Source: Corinectria fuckeliana (Eukaryota; Ascomycota; Sordariomycetes; Hypocreales; Nectriaceae). From it: DNA of 64,000 bases. Position numbers and translations under genes: made by a program. The notes beneath the pieces were generated by a model. That model did no database searches. It was not told the DNA's origin and worked only from the letters and a program-made list of their open reading frames with translations. The stretch spans positions 124,001 to 188,000 of the forward strand of contig WPDH01000076.1 in the NCBI GenBank assembly GCA_019137255.1, in the 5' to 3' direction. Shown here in pieces: positions 53,662 to 64,000 of this stretch (positions are counted from its first letter, which is position 1; every line of letters begins with the position of its first letter).

Positions 53662-56600
53662 ATGGCTGAGCCACGGCGACTCACGGACGTGATCCATGGG
53701 CACGTAGGGCGCCTGACTTATCTCTCTTCAGGAGATGCACGATCGCAAACAGGAATCCTTCACACCAGCCGCATCACATCTAACGGTGAGTTGCCACCTG
53801 CCTCTACTTCACCTTATGTATAGCAATCGCTAAAACGTTTTCTCAGCACCACATTTCAAGGTGATAGGCTCCTCGGCTGAGCTGTATCCTCCATCGAGGA
53901 CTCCAATTCCAGAAGCATCTCCGAATTTGTGGCAGGAACGCCGCACGCAGAGGCGATGGCTTCTGCAGACTCATCCAGAGGCATTCATGGGCAACCCTGA
54001 CCTCCAAAGCGTTCTGGAAGAAAATATGGAACGCTTCCAGAAGGTTGAAGGACACGAAAACGATAGACCATTGCTTGCTATTGGGCAAATGACCAGCGTT
54101 CGAGATGCTGCCCGTGTCTCTGGCGCTCTATTGCTGGCAGCGGCGGCAGGCGAGTCTGGTGAGCTTCTACGATTAGCTTGGATCGATGAATCGAAGTGGC
54201 AGTGGGGACAGAACAAGGATGTGGCCTTGAACCTGTCTATTATTGACCCAGACGATCTTGAGGAGGAGGCGATTTGGGCCAGTGATGGCCTTTCCATTTC
54301 TCAAATCAAGTTTGCAACAAGTCTCACTAGGTATGCGGCCGTACGCTGGCTGGTGGTACAGAAGCAGACATCGACTACGATCCTTCAACCGGAGTACCAC
54401 AGGGTGCCTGTATCTCGCAAGGTGTTCACCGACCTGCCTATCCAACAACGACCATCTCGTATTGACCCGAACCCGTTGTTGACCTTGTCCCACAAGCAAA
54501 CCGGCGGCAACGCACACACAGATTTCACGTTCAACCCAGGCTCGAAAGGAAAGTCACCACAACTGGGCATCATAGACGAGTGCGGGTACTGGAGTATCTG
54601 GAATGTCCTGGGGACCAACGCCTTCGGCAATAATACAATGCGACTCTCGATGGGCGAATGTGGACATATACTGGGAGGGCTCTTGGATGAGATACCCAAC
54701 ACGCCAGCATTTCCAGCTGAAAAACATGGTCTTCTCTTCGTGGGAACTGTTGAGGTAGACAGCTTTTGGGACGATCCATCCCAGGACTTTGGGGGAGTGG
54801 GCGGTTCCGCTACCCGATCACAACACGTTTTGCTCTGGAATCGGGATAGTTTCGAAGTCGTGGACTTGGTGTCGAGAACGGCGCTCCCTAGGCTGCCGAA
54901 CTTCACTGTGTCCAAGGGAAAACCAGATTGGATCCTCGACATCCTAATCAGCCCGGTCAACCAAAACCATGTCTTTGTTTTGTCAATGCGGCATCTCTAC
55001 TGGATTGATTTGTTTCCATCCAGCACAGATGAAGAGGTATCGTCGAAACCATCAGTCTTGATTGCCTGTCCCCATTTGACCGACGAGGAGAGCTTAAGAA
55101 TGACGACATGCAGAGCCTCGGAAGACCTGGACCAGAATGCCGCTATGGTGTTCACTTACTCTCCAAAACATAGTCGACTGCATGCCTACTGGTTTGGGCA
55201 TTCTACAGAACAGAAACTTCCACAATGGCATCGCCAAACACTTACTCTGCCTCATGATAACGATGCTACGCGCGTATCTCTTGAAATCCAATCACTTGAA
55301 ATTCATCCTGCCAACCTCGTTCCGCTAGGGGGTCGGGCCAATGGCCCAGGGTCAAAGCTTCAGCGCAAAGGTGTCAAATTTTATCAGGGTAGCATCCTCA
55401 GCAAAGATCTCAGCGTTCGATATTGTATCTTTGCTTCCGTCTTGGGTCAGACTGTGGACATAAGCCTTCCCACAACACAGATAGGGCAGACAAGCTCGGG
55501 TCAAGCCCTGCGTTGGAAGAGAAAGAGGAAGGCCTTTCTTCGTCATATCGGAAACACGTTTGTGCTCCCAGATGCTTTGGCTGAGGCGGATATAGACTCT
55601 CTTGTGCAACCGAATCTTCTTTCAAGGGCGTCTTTAGGCTTTGAGAACTCGCGGGCTTTACTGAGCAAAGGACCGATTCAGCTGAAGCTGGATACCTTCT
55701 GCCAGGCCATTCAGAGATCTGTCGTGAGCTCTGCGACGGATCCTCAACCTCATATTTCATCAGCGCTACTTTCTGCCATCCACGAAATCATCGAAACCGG
55801 GCTGTCTACTGGGCGACTTCCACTCACAACATGGTATGTTGACTCCAGCATTACCATGAAGCCCCGTTTGCTCATTATTATACAGGAAAGAAATCGAAGC
55901 AGAACTAGGGCCAACAGAACTAGACGCAGGTGACGACGCCGCTCAGCATGACATGCTCGATTTGTTCCTGAAAGATGACGGAGAGACGGTCGTGACGCAA
56001 CTTGGAAGACGCTCTCCTAGCGAGTGTTTGGGGACGCTCGTCAGTTTGTCACAACTCACACGCTCTTTCTCAGACCTCTGGCTTGAACCACTTGAAGGGA
56101 AATTATCAGAGCAGGGTGCGGAAACAAGACGAGGCTGGGTGGCGGACCTTGCCAGGGAGATTTTTTTGGCTACTTCCGGGGTCATGGTTCAAGACATCAG
56201 GCTATTGGGTGCTGGCAGTAACGACCTTGCAGTGGATATTTCGCAGATTCGGTCGAGCTCGATACCTATCAAGTCATCTCAGTCAAGTGTCTCCGGTATT
56301 CCATCGTCACCTCTTGACGCCACCTCGGTCAGCGCAGACGATGGAGCGGTTCGGCGACTGCAGCTGCTAGCACCGTCATTGCTTCCTGAGAAGATGTCCT
56401 CCGCCAAGCCGTCGAGTGTTCTCTCATACTGGCCTACAGAGCGTGGAGTCAGTACAGAAGACTACGTGTCCAGTGTCGCGGTAGCGAGTGATAGACAGTT
56501 CGACGTGGCACGACAGCGGCTGCAGAGGGTCGAGAACACGCGCAAGACCCAGGCGGAGAAGTATAAGCTCCCAGCCTTCATGAGGCAGGGCGTGTCGCAG

Positions 56601-56825
56601 CCTCGCCGCCGGAAAGCCGATGCAGTGAACCTGCCGGCGCTATCGGCGCAACCAGTGCTAGCGCCTCCGATTCAGCAGGCCATGTCGAGTCAACAGCGGA
56701 TTCCAGGATCATCGCAGAGCATGAGCCTGCCTGGGCCGTCAGTCACGATGAGCCAGCCGGTGCCAGGCATGTTTGGAGATCGAAAGAAGACCAAGAAGGC
56801 GAAGAGGAAGAGCGGTTTCAGATGA
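53662..56825 (+). CDS. RRN6-like RNA polymerase I core factor subunit
   Basis: Exons 53662-53785, 53847-55833 and 55886-56825 give 1016 residues. Splices keep frame into NAPHFKVIGSS and TTWKEIEAELG. The protein reads as a WD40-like propeller in its first two thirds (for example SPQLGIIDECGYWSIWNVLG, LLFVGTVEVDSFW and VFVLSMRHLYWIDLF) followed by a helical region (LDLFLKDDGETVVTQLG and TRSFSDLWLEPLEG) and a basic tail ending KKTKKAKRKSGFR. This order fits fungal RRN6 proteins, the core-factor subunit that recruits RNA polymerase I with Rrn7 and Rrn11 at rDNA promoters in the nucleolus. The family is divergent in sequence, so the call rests on layout and the WD-repeat wording. Confidence 0.82.
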
Positions 56826-57457
56826 CAAGGTTCCTGGAACCAGAAACGGAGATTTATATAGTATACGTGATCCCATTTACGTCATTCCCAAGGGGCCAAC
56901 AACCATATTGCCAGTTACATAGTCATAGCTTCTCATACATCGACTTGGTAGTTGCAATGGCGAAAACTGATACTAGTCTAATAATAGACTAGTTGATGCC
57001 CACACGTTACTCAAGAACTAGAGTAGATAGTGTTGTTTTCCAGCACGTTTCTGTGTCCCCTTTAATATAGTATATATCACCCAGCAGCAATGCCTAGTCT
57101 TGCCTTGGATTCCGCCAAATAGTCCGCCATGGTCCTTTTAAGAGGACTAAAGCTAAGACTTACTCACAATGGCAACGGATGACTTAGAGTTTGGCGGGGA
57201 TGCAAGTTTGACCGAATCGTGGTGCAGGTTAGAATCCCTTGGTGGTGAGTCGTAACAACGTGTCGGAGCCGACACGGCCCGTCACCCACAAAAACGTCAT
57301 TTCTCACATGGCAGCCTCTCTTTCTATCACTTATAGACATCCAAGCACAATCCAAGCGCATTCGCATACCAATTTGCCTCCTACTCATCAAGGCCAGTGC
57401 TTCAGATACGCAATCAGGGATATTACAGAAACGAGCTTTCGGCACCTGGGAGAAGAA
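56826..57457. other. Intergenic with perfect hairpin
   Basis: 632 bp between the RRN6-like stop and the PITH gene. A 9-bp-arm palindrome lies at 56972-56993. No gene seen. Confidence 0.4.
56972..56993. repeat. Perfect inverted repeat, 3' side of RRN6-like gene
   Basis: ACTAGTCTA (56972-56980) and TAGACTAGT (56985-56993) are exact reverse complements around ATAA. It lies about 150 bp after the stop codon and could form a hairpin in the 3' UTR, or be a chance AT-rich palindrome. Confidence 0.6.
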
Positions 57458-58262
57458 ATGTCTCACTGCCACGACGAGCACGAAGGCCACGGCGGCCACG
57501 ACCACCATGAACATGACCATTCAGACGACATCACGCCCGCCGTGCAGTTCTCACTCTACAGCCAGATCAACTTCGACCACGTCATCACGCTGAACGAGGC
57601 GCAGCGGGACGTGGGCCAGGCTGTGTTGAAGAAGACCTGGCAGGAGAGGTTGAGCGTCGAGCCGGAGTTGGCCAGCGACGTTGACGAGCAACTCCTCATG
57701 ACAGTGCCGTAGGTGTCTCCCAATTATTTGCTCTTCAGTTCTATAGGAGCCTTTGTTATTCTACTAGGATGCTCGTCCAAGCAAGAAGCTGAAGTAGGCA
57801 AAAAAAAAAAAACCCAACACTGACATCCTTTCGCCCAGATTCACGGCGCAGATCAAGCTCCACTCCATCCTCATCCGCACATCCCCCTCGGCCAGCGCGC
57901 CCAAGACGCTGCACGTCTTCATCAACCGCGACGACCTCGACTTCGCGACAGCCGAGGAGTCGGACCCGGTGCAGACGCTGGAGCTCTCGCAGACGGGCGA
58001 GCTGCAGGAGATCCCCGTGCGGCGAGCCCTATTCGGCAAGGTGCAGCAGCTGGTGCTCTTCTTCCCGGACAACTTCGGCGACGGCGACGAGGACGTCACG
58101 CGCATCTCGTACCTCGGCTTCAAGGGCGAGTGGACGCAGCTGGGCCGCGCGCCCGCCAACATCCTGTACGAGGCGGCGGCGCAGCCTGGGGATCACAAGC
58201 TCAAGGGGACGGGCATCAACCAGGTGGGAAGTGGTGTTGGAGGACGAGGGCCGGGAGCTTAA
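57458..58262 (+). CDS. PITH-domain protein (PITHD1-like)
   Basis: Exons 57458-57708 and 57839-58262 give 224 residues. The donor is GTAGGT and the acceptor CCCAG; a short A-rich run lies within the intron. The start MSHCHDEHEGHGGHDHHEH is a His/Asp-rich head, and the PITH beta-sandwich (proteasome-interacting domain of thioredoxin-like proteins) fills the rest: VITLNEAQRDVGQ, FTAQIKLHSILIRT, PKTLHVFINRDDLDF, VRRALFGKVQQLVLFF and VTRISYLGFKGEW. There is no thioredoxin domain. The C terminus is GSGVGGRGPGA, as in relatives. In animals PITHD1 binds the proteasome; the fungal role is inferred. The His-rich head could bind metal. Confidence 0.88.
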
Positions 58263-59053
58263 CAGATGATACCCGGGCTGAGCTGATGCATGCATGCATC
58301 TTGTAATCTATTGGCGAAGGCGAGGCAACCACAGCTATGTCGCTGGTAATATGACTGCCGTTCACAAACCATTCACACATTGTATCGTAAGATTAGTGAA
58401 CCAAATAGCTGAGGGTGATCATGAACCAGAGCTGGATAGGATGAACCATGAAGTAATATCCACCGCTACTACCCGCCAAAACGGTCGCACCCTTTGTTGT
58501 TTAGTTATCTATTAGATAGAGTCATGCTATTCGGGCTACAAAATTAGTCTACTCAGGCTACCTATCGCACGCCTATATCAACTTTCACTCTGTATTTCTC
58601 ACATTCTCTCCTTAGAGAAGCGGGAGCTGACACAGAGACAATGATTCCAGGTTCAAGATACCGCGCTCAACAATTAGAAGTCAAAACATGAAGCCTAACA
58701 GAGTCAACGACCCTGAAGACTTATGAGATCCTGGGGGCACCTTGATTGGACATTTAGGCCAACTTTTTATCCCAGAGTTGCCATTGCTGAATCGCTGTTT
58801 ATAGCCTCTTGGCATCTCGTCGATATCCTTGGTTGTGCTGACTAATCATGACGACCTATCTACTTCGCCAGAAGAATCGCTAAACCTTGTGTTCTCTGGA
58901 CTGGCCTCAAGCTATCCCAACTCCGGACTTCAACCACCCTTCCACTGCAACAATCCCACGACGGCCTCAATACCCTTACCACGTCCCCGCCGGACTTAGG
59001 CGAATTCTATCTGCAGTAAGAAACTCGGTGCTGAAAGCCGCTGCGGCGGCCCT
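58263..59053. other. 791-bp intergenic, nothing seen
   Basis: A tandem ATGCATGCATGC lies near 58286-58297. No gene supported. Confidence 0.4.
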
Positions 59054-61076
59054 ATGGCTTCCAAACAACGGCCCTCCGTCCTGGTAGGAATCATGAGATT
59101 TGCGCCCCAACCCGCCCAATCCATTTGCTCACTCTTTCACAGGTGACGGATGCGAGAGAAAGACCTAGCCCTCGACGTGCTCTTACGCGCCAGGACTCTG
59201 TCGCCGGCCCGCCTGGTGCCCCTGCAGCGCCCATGCGATTCATGACTGTCGACAATGTCCTACAGTACAACAGCCAGATCCCCTCTGGCCAACCTCGTAA
59301 TCCCCCTCTCCCGGCTCCGCGAGCCCAATCCGCCGCCGCTGGCACCCCCGGCGTCCGAAGAGTCCCATCTGGCGGACTCCCAAATGCTCACTCCCGGACT
59401 GGCAAGCCCATGCCCTCGCGTACGACCAAAATCAGCGAGAAGCTTGTCCTCCTCCCCGAGACCGACCAGGAGGACGATGATGTCGACGAAGAAATTGAGA
59501 GCGAAGCCGTCCTTTCGAGGAGACTTCAGGACCAAGAGAATCGGCCACTGAAAGATGAAGAGCTGGATGTGCTCAAGAAGCGAGGTGGGATCCGCGGGAA
59601 GAGCTACGCCGAGAGGCTGCCAAAGGTGCAGAGGACGGAAAAGGTCAGCAGGTTGACGGCCTACTGCACAGCGCAGGCATACAAGGTCAAGGCCACGGCG
59701 GAGTTTCTGCGCCAGAAACACGAGGCGAAGACCAAATTGTACGACGACTGCCTCTATGTTATCTACGCACTGCCGCTCCTCAATGGCAACGACAGCTACC
59801 GTGTCCGTAGCCGGCCTATCCTCAAGACGCCCGGCACGGGCAAGACTGTGCTCGACCTCGAGATTGAGCGCAGCGAGCAGCGGGATCACCACGAGGGCTA
59901 CTTCGACGACGATGCGTACCTGAGCGCGAGTCCTGATCGTGCCCACTCGGTGCCCTCACACTTCAGCGACCCGTCAGCCACTCCTGAAGAACACGACAAC
60001 CCTTTCCGCCATGACGACGACATCTCCAATATGAATCGGCTCGCCCCTGACACAAAGAACTTTGCCGAGATGTTTGTATTCTCGTACGGCGTCGTTGTCT
60101 TTTGGAACTTCACCGAGCACCAAGAGAGGGATATTCTCGCAGACCTCACCTTCGCCGACGCCGACGCCACCGCTGAGGGCGGCCTCAGCCTGCTCACGCG
60201 GCCACTCGACCAGGACGACTACGAGACGGAAGAGTTCCACTTCGAGTACAGCGCCGACGTCAAGCGCCCGCGCGTCTTCAACGACATGATCACCCTCCTG
60301 CCACGCTCCGACCACATGATCAAGCTCACCATTAGCCACGCCATCGCCCAGAGCACTCGCCTGTGCTTCTTTGAGGAGCGCATGAGCGAGACCATGCTCG
60401 ATGCGCAGCACGTCCCCAAGACGCTGGCCCTTACGGGAGAGCTCAACATGACGCGTACGGAGATTGTGCGGATGCTAGGTCGTCTGTTCAAGAGCCGTGT
60501 TGACATTAATCTCTGTATGGACTCCTCATCCCCACTGACAATAGTTCCTCCTACGAAGGACGTCGACTAACAAGCCTCGTAGCATCTAATATCCTCGACG
60601 TACCCAACTTCTTCTGGGAATCCGAGCCGACCCTGCACCCTCTCTACGCTGCCATCCGCGAGTACCTCGAAATCGACCCCCGCATCAAGGTCCTCAACGA
60701 GCGGTGCCGCGTCTTCCTTGACCTCGCCGAGATCCTCTCCGACTCGGTCGCCTCTGCCAAGATGAGCTACATCACATGGATCATTATCGTCCTTATTATC
60801 GTCAGTATCATGGTTACCGTCACCGAGGTCGCCATCCGCTTTGGTATGCTTAACAAGGCCAAGGAGTCCCCGACGCTATTAGTCTCGGTCCCCGTCATTG
60901 GCGGAGCCGTTGACCAGCCTGTTGCATTGCCGGCGAGCGACCTCGAGATGCTTGCCCGCACCCTCGGTCTCGAGGCGAACGCCACCGTGGATGACGTCCG
61001 AGAGGGGATCTGGGCACTGAAGAAGGATAGCCTCCCCAAAGCCCCTTTTGTGCAGGCCTCGTATGACGACATCTGA
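59054..61076 (+). CDS. DUF155/RMD1-RMD8-like membrane protein
   Basis: Exons 59054-59083, 59143-60514 and 60583-61076 give 631 residues. Exon 1 is just ten codons (MASKQRPSVL) and was chosen because it is an ATG in good context joining in phase to VTDARERPSPRR. The protein has a disordered Pro/Arg-rich head, then a conserved domain containing ERLPKVQRTEKVSRLTAYC, FAEMFVFSYGVVVFWNFTE, LLPRSDHMIKLTISHAIAQS and LDVPNFFWESEPTLHPLY. A C-terminal membrane anchor follows (YITWIIIVLIIVSIMVTVTEV core). This matches DUF155, the group of yeast Rmd1/Rmd8 and fission yeast Sif2/Sif3; a role at the vacuole or mitochondrial membrane is suggested by relatives only. An internal acidic stretch (about 278-320) is loop-like. 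Confidence 0.85.
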
Positions 61077-61827
61077 TCCCTCGTGTCCACAGCGTCTTCC
61101 ACCTCTTTTCCTTTGTATCTCATCCCTCGCATAGCACGGCGCACAATGGATGGCGCACAATGGATTTTTCGAGCTGGGTTGGCCGGTTTAGTTATGCAGT
61201 TTCATTATATTGAATGTACTTGTGGTTCCTTTAGACAGCGCGTAGTCATTCTTTCAGGCTCACAGCCTGCGGCTCTGCAATATATATAATACAGTGCATA
61301 CGTGCGATCCTTCGAGCCAAGTGGATGCAATAACGAAGAGCGGTCACGTCACCTAGAGGATGAATAATACCAGGGGACGTTGACCGTTGGACAGGTATTT
61401 CTTCCTGGGTCAAACAGCTCTGGACGCAGCATCTCACGAGCGTCCCCCGTCTACGCCGCGGAATTGAACGTCGAGTGAGCCTATCCCGTAGCATAGTCCA
61501 TACGACTCCGTCAATTATCCTCAAGCTCCATCTTCTTATCAGTGCAATTTTTTCGAGAACAAAAAGATTGTTGGATAGATGCCGGGAGCGAGTCGAGCTG
61601 GGATGGTCGTGAAATCGGGAACAACTGGGCCGCCGAATGAGTCAGCTCCGATTGGCTAGACCCAGTCCGTGTGGGTCAGGACCTCTTGAATTTCACCACC
61701 ACGATAACTCCCACATCACCGTCACCACCAAACCCGACACTCATCCCTCCAGTCTCCCGCCACCCGCACGGCCGCAAACCGACCCAGCTCCTCCCGTCTG
61801 CCGTGCCGCGACGACCCTCCATCCGCC
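61077..61827. other. 751-bp intergenic
   Basis: 3' flank of the DUF155 gene and promoter of the uL3m gene. CTGGACCCAG-like and CACC runs occur near 61680-61730; nothing else noted. Confidence 0.4.
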
Positions 61828-62832
61828 ATGCCGCCCCGTCTCCCCATCCGACTGGCCCTCCCGCGGCCCTGCGCCCGCGCGGAGCTCGCCCGGCCGCTGC
61901 TCCTCCCGCGCATCGACACCCGCGGCGTCAAGTACGGCTGGAACACGGCGCCGCCCCGGTCCAAGCACGCCCGCTTCAACCAGCCCTCCGCCGGCCTCCC
62001 TAGCCTCACCACCGGCCCCGCCGCCGCCCTCAAGCGCCGCGAGAGGACCACGCCGCTGCGCACCGGCGTCCTCGCCACCAAGAAGGGCATGACCAGCGTC
62101 TTCGTCGGCAAGACCCGCGTCCCCTGCACCGTCCTGCAGCTCGACCAGGTCCAGGTCGTCGCCAACAAGACCCGCGAGCAGAACGGCTACTGGGCCGTCC
62201 AGATCGGCGCCGGCTCCCGCCAGAGCCGCAACGTCACCAGCCCCATGCTGGGCTACTACGAGGCCAAGGGCATCGCCCCCAAGGCCGACCTCGCCGAGTT
62301 CATGGTCCTCAACGAGGAGGGCCTGCTGCCCGTCGGCGTCCAGCTGCTGCCCGACTGGTTCCAAAAGGGCCAGTACGTCGACGTCCGGGGCAAGTCGCGG
62401 GGCATGGGCTTCGCCGGTGGCATGAAGCGCCACGGCTTCTCCGGCCAGGGCGCCTCGCACGGAAACTCCAAGAACCACCGAACCATCGGTACGACGGGTC
62501 CCTCGCAGGGCAGCGGTAGCCGAGTCATGCCCGGCAAGAAGATGCCCGGCCGCATGGGCAACGAGTGGGTGACGGTGCAGAACCTCAAGGTCATGATGGT
62601 GGACAACGAGCTGGGCACCGTGCTGGTCAGCGGGCCCATCGCCGGCCCCAAGGGCCGCGTGGTGCGTATCCAAGACGCCAAGAAGCGCAAGGCCCCCGCG
62701 CAGCCGCACCGGGAGAAGGCCCTCAAGGAGCTGAACGAGAGGCACCCTGACGCTGCCGACAACCTACAAGCCGCGAGGGAAAAGCATCTAGAAATGAAGG
62801 AGAAGAGACAGACAACGCCTCTGGACCTGTAG
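61828..62832 (+). CDS. Mitochondrial ribosomal protein uL3m (MRPL9-type)
   Basis: A single exon of 334 residues. It starts MPPRLPIRLALPRPCARAE, an Arg/Ala/Leu-rich mitochondrial presequence. The L3 fold runs from GVLATKKGMTSVF through VLQLDQVQVVANKT. The loop VDVRGKSRGMGFAGGMKRHGF, followed by ASHGNSKNHRTIG and GSRVMPGKKMPGRMGNEWVTV, is the tip that reaches the peptidyl transferase centre in L3 proteins. GSVVRIQDAKKRK-type ends close it. A core component of the mitoribosomal large subunit. GC3 bias is very strong and produces a 334-codon shadow frame on the other strand (61741-62745). Confidence 0.93.
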   Translation: MPPRLPIRLALPRPCARAELARPLLLPRIDTRGVKYGWNTAPPRSKHARFNQPSAGLPSLTTGPAAALKRRERTTPLRTGVLATKKGMTSVFVGKTRVPCTVLQLDQVQVVANKTREQNGYWAVQIGAGSRQSRNVTSPMLGYYEAKGIAPKADLAEFMVLNEEGLLPVGVQLLPDWFQKGQYVDVRGKSRGMGFAGGMKRHGFSGQGASHGNSKNHRTIGTTGPSQGSGSRVMPGKKMPGRMGNEWVTVQNLKVMMVDNELGTVLVSGPIAGPKGRVVRIQDAKKRKAPAQPHREKALKELNERHPDAADNLQAAREKHLEMKEKRQTTPLDL

Positions 62833-62961
62833 GGCGGGTCAATTGGTAATGTTGTAAGATGGGTGCAAGAACCGGAGCAGAAACCCCAACGGCATTGAAC
62901 TTTGTGCTTTGATTATGTACTTTGTACGGCGAGGGGGAGATGATAGCGGGCTTTGTATTAT

Positions 62962-62975
62962 ACACACACACACAC
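62962..62975. repeat. Short CA repeat
   Basis: About seven CA units between the uL3m and COA1 genes, outside coding sequence. Confidence 0.7.
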
Positions 62976-63108
62976 GGACACACCGTCAACTACTGTACAG
63001 ATTCGACAGACCCGGAGTTCCCAGGGTTCGTCATGTTTTATCCTCACTAGCCCAATTCCCTGTTTCGGTTCGCCTCGCCCCAATTCCCGATTCCTCATTG
63101 CTTTTGCT

Positions 63109-63843
63109 TCACTTGTAATCCACCTGCTTCCTGAAGCCCCTCGTGACAGCGTCCTGCTCCATCTGCGACATGGGCGGCGGCGGGTCATCACTGCCGCCGA
63201 TGCCCGTCAGGCTCCGGAACGGATCGCTGATGTCCAGCAGGTCCAGGCGCGTGCCGTCCTCCATGGTCAAGCTCCACTCGGTGGTCTCGAAGAAGCCCTT
63301 GGGGCTGGGCCGGTTGCTGGCGAAGCGCATGGAGCCGACGCCCTTGGTGCCGCGGACGGAGAACCAGATGTCGATGCGGCCGTGCAACTGGTTCATCTCA
63401 CCGTGGATCCAGGGGATCTGGTGCTTGAAGTAGACCTCGTCGCCGAGCAGGGCGCGGGCCTCGGGCGACGTGCGCAGCGCGTACAGCGTCGACGAGACGA
63501 CGGGCGACGACATCTTCTGGTAGTTGAAGATGGCGACGGAGCAGGCGGTGACGATGACGACGAAGATGGGGAGGGTCTTGCGCCATTGGAAGCGCACTTG
63601 GTTGATGTCTGCAAATTCGGGTCAGTCTCATTCAATCAACCCGACAGGAAATGGCAGTGCAATAAACATACCTGGAAGCTCACGATCCGCCCGCCTGGCC
63701 ATCATGGGCCCATCGCCGGGCTTGGGCGCGCGGGTCAGCCATCGGCGCTGGACGGGACCGACGTTGTTGACGGGGCGGGGCTTGAGGGCGGCGGCGAGCC
63801 GGCGGCGGACGAGCCGGGGCAGCATCGTTATTTGTTGCTGCAT
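63109..63843 (-). CDS. coa1: COA1-like cytochrome c oxidase assembly factor
   Basis: Exons 63843-63672 and 63608-63109 give 223 residues. The splice joins RRADRELPD to INQVRFQWRK. Residues 1-50 are Arg-rich without acidic residues and look like a mitochondrial presequence (MQQQITMLPRLVRRRLAAAL). One membrane segment follows at TLPIFVVIVTACSVAIFNYQ. The intermembrane-space part holds SPVVSSTLYALRTSPEARAL, GDEVYFKHQIPWIHGEMN and GRIDIWFSVRGTKGVGSMRF, the Coa1/DUF1783 pattern. Coa1 works in maturation of the Cox1 intermediate in the inner membrane. It is convergent with the uL3m gene, 276 bp between stops, both serving mitochondria. The overlapping plus-strand frame at 62953-63882 is a shadow. 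Confidence 0.88.
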
Positions 63844-64000
63844 CGTTTGGGAGCGATTCTGCCCTTTCTTTCGCTGGACTGAACTGAACTTGACTTATCA
63901 GGTGAGGCAAGGATCGTTGGATTTGGAGCCCGCCCGGCCGGGGAAATTTTGCAACCGGCGCCGAGGGGTTCCGTCCTTTGGGCGTCTTTATTTGGATCGG

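Noticed and set aside
61741..62745. 334-codon open frame on the minus strand
   Set aside because: Shadow of uL3m; Leu/Gly/Ala-rich repeats and no family features.
62953..63882. 309-codon plus-strand frame over COA1
   Set aside because: Opposite the spliced COA1 gene, which has a presequence, membrane segment and family motifs; the plus frame has none.
1..64000. tRNA, rRNA, CRISPR or intact transposon
   Set aside because: Scanning for B-box-like and acceptor patterns, spaced direct repeats, and transposase or reverse-transcriptase motifs gave nothing convincing by eye. A tRNA scan could still find a missed gene.

Overview
The window is nuclear DNA of a filamentous ascomycete (Pezizomycotina), most likely a sordariomycete. 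Genes are monocistronic and many carry short introns (mostly about 50-100 nt) with GT..CTAAC..AG signals. The gene set is fungal: class II DAHP synthase, an RRN6-like Pol I factor, a PMT2-type O-mannosyltransferase, a RIF1 N-terminal domain protein, SPC25, MZT1 and COA1. Family and genus are not assigned from the sequence. All exon structures below were read by eye, by keeping frame across splice sites, and have no transcript support.

Layout. 0.4-4.2 kb: a DUF1772/anthrone-oxygenase-like membrane protein, a chromodomain protein and the G-alpha exchange factor RIC8. 5.2-10.6 kb: a very large RIF1 homologue. 10.6-13.9 kb: mostly empty. 13.9-15.8 kb: an MFS sugar transporter. 15.8-18.4 kb: empty, with an AT-rich retroelement-like scrap. 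18.4-26.6 kb: glucose-6-phosphate 1-epimerase, class II DAHP synthase, a HYPK-like protein and a large BRCT/AT-hook protein. 26.6-30.1 kb: non-coding with a decayed coding relic. 30.1-31.6 kb: a seven-exon FMN-dependent 2-hydroxyacid oxidase with a predicted signal peptide. 33.8-35.2 kb: a Lys/Pro-repeat ORF with no ATG. 35.7-36.3 kb: a frameshifted arginase-family pseudogene. 38-46 kb: a CTL/PNS1 choline-transporter-like protein, a Rab GTPase and PMT2. 46-49 kb: sparse, with a cupin fragment and a second scrap of the 16-kb repeat. 49-63.9 kb: a dense housekeeping block of CHY/RING protein, MZT1, SPC25, RRN6-like, PITH-domain protein, DUF155/RMD-like protein, mitochondrial uL3m and COA1.

Functional picture. 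This is core genome broken by short, gene-poor, partly decayed accessory intervals (10.6-13.9, 15.8-18.4, 26.6-37.9 and 46-49 kb). Several genes share a chromosome or mitosis theme (chromodomain, RIF1, BRCT/AT-hook with KEN box, MZT1, SPC25). There is no secondary-metabolite cluster, no CRISPR, no recognisable tRNA or rRNA gene and no intact transposon.

The observations most worth following are a 19-bp tandem duplication that shifts the N-terminal frame of the CHY/RING gene, an arginase-family pseudogene with three reading-frame breaks, a likely secreted FMN oxidase, two GC-AG introns needed for correct proteins, PP1-docking motifs in RIF1 and the BRCT protein, and a 74-residue MZT1 gene split over three tiny exons.
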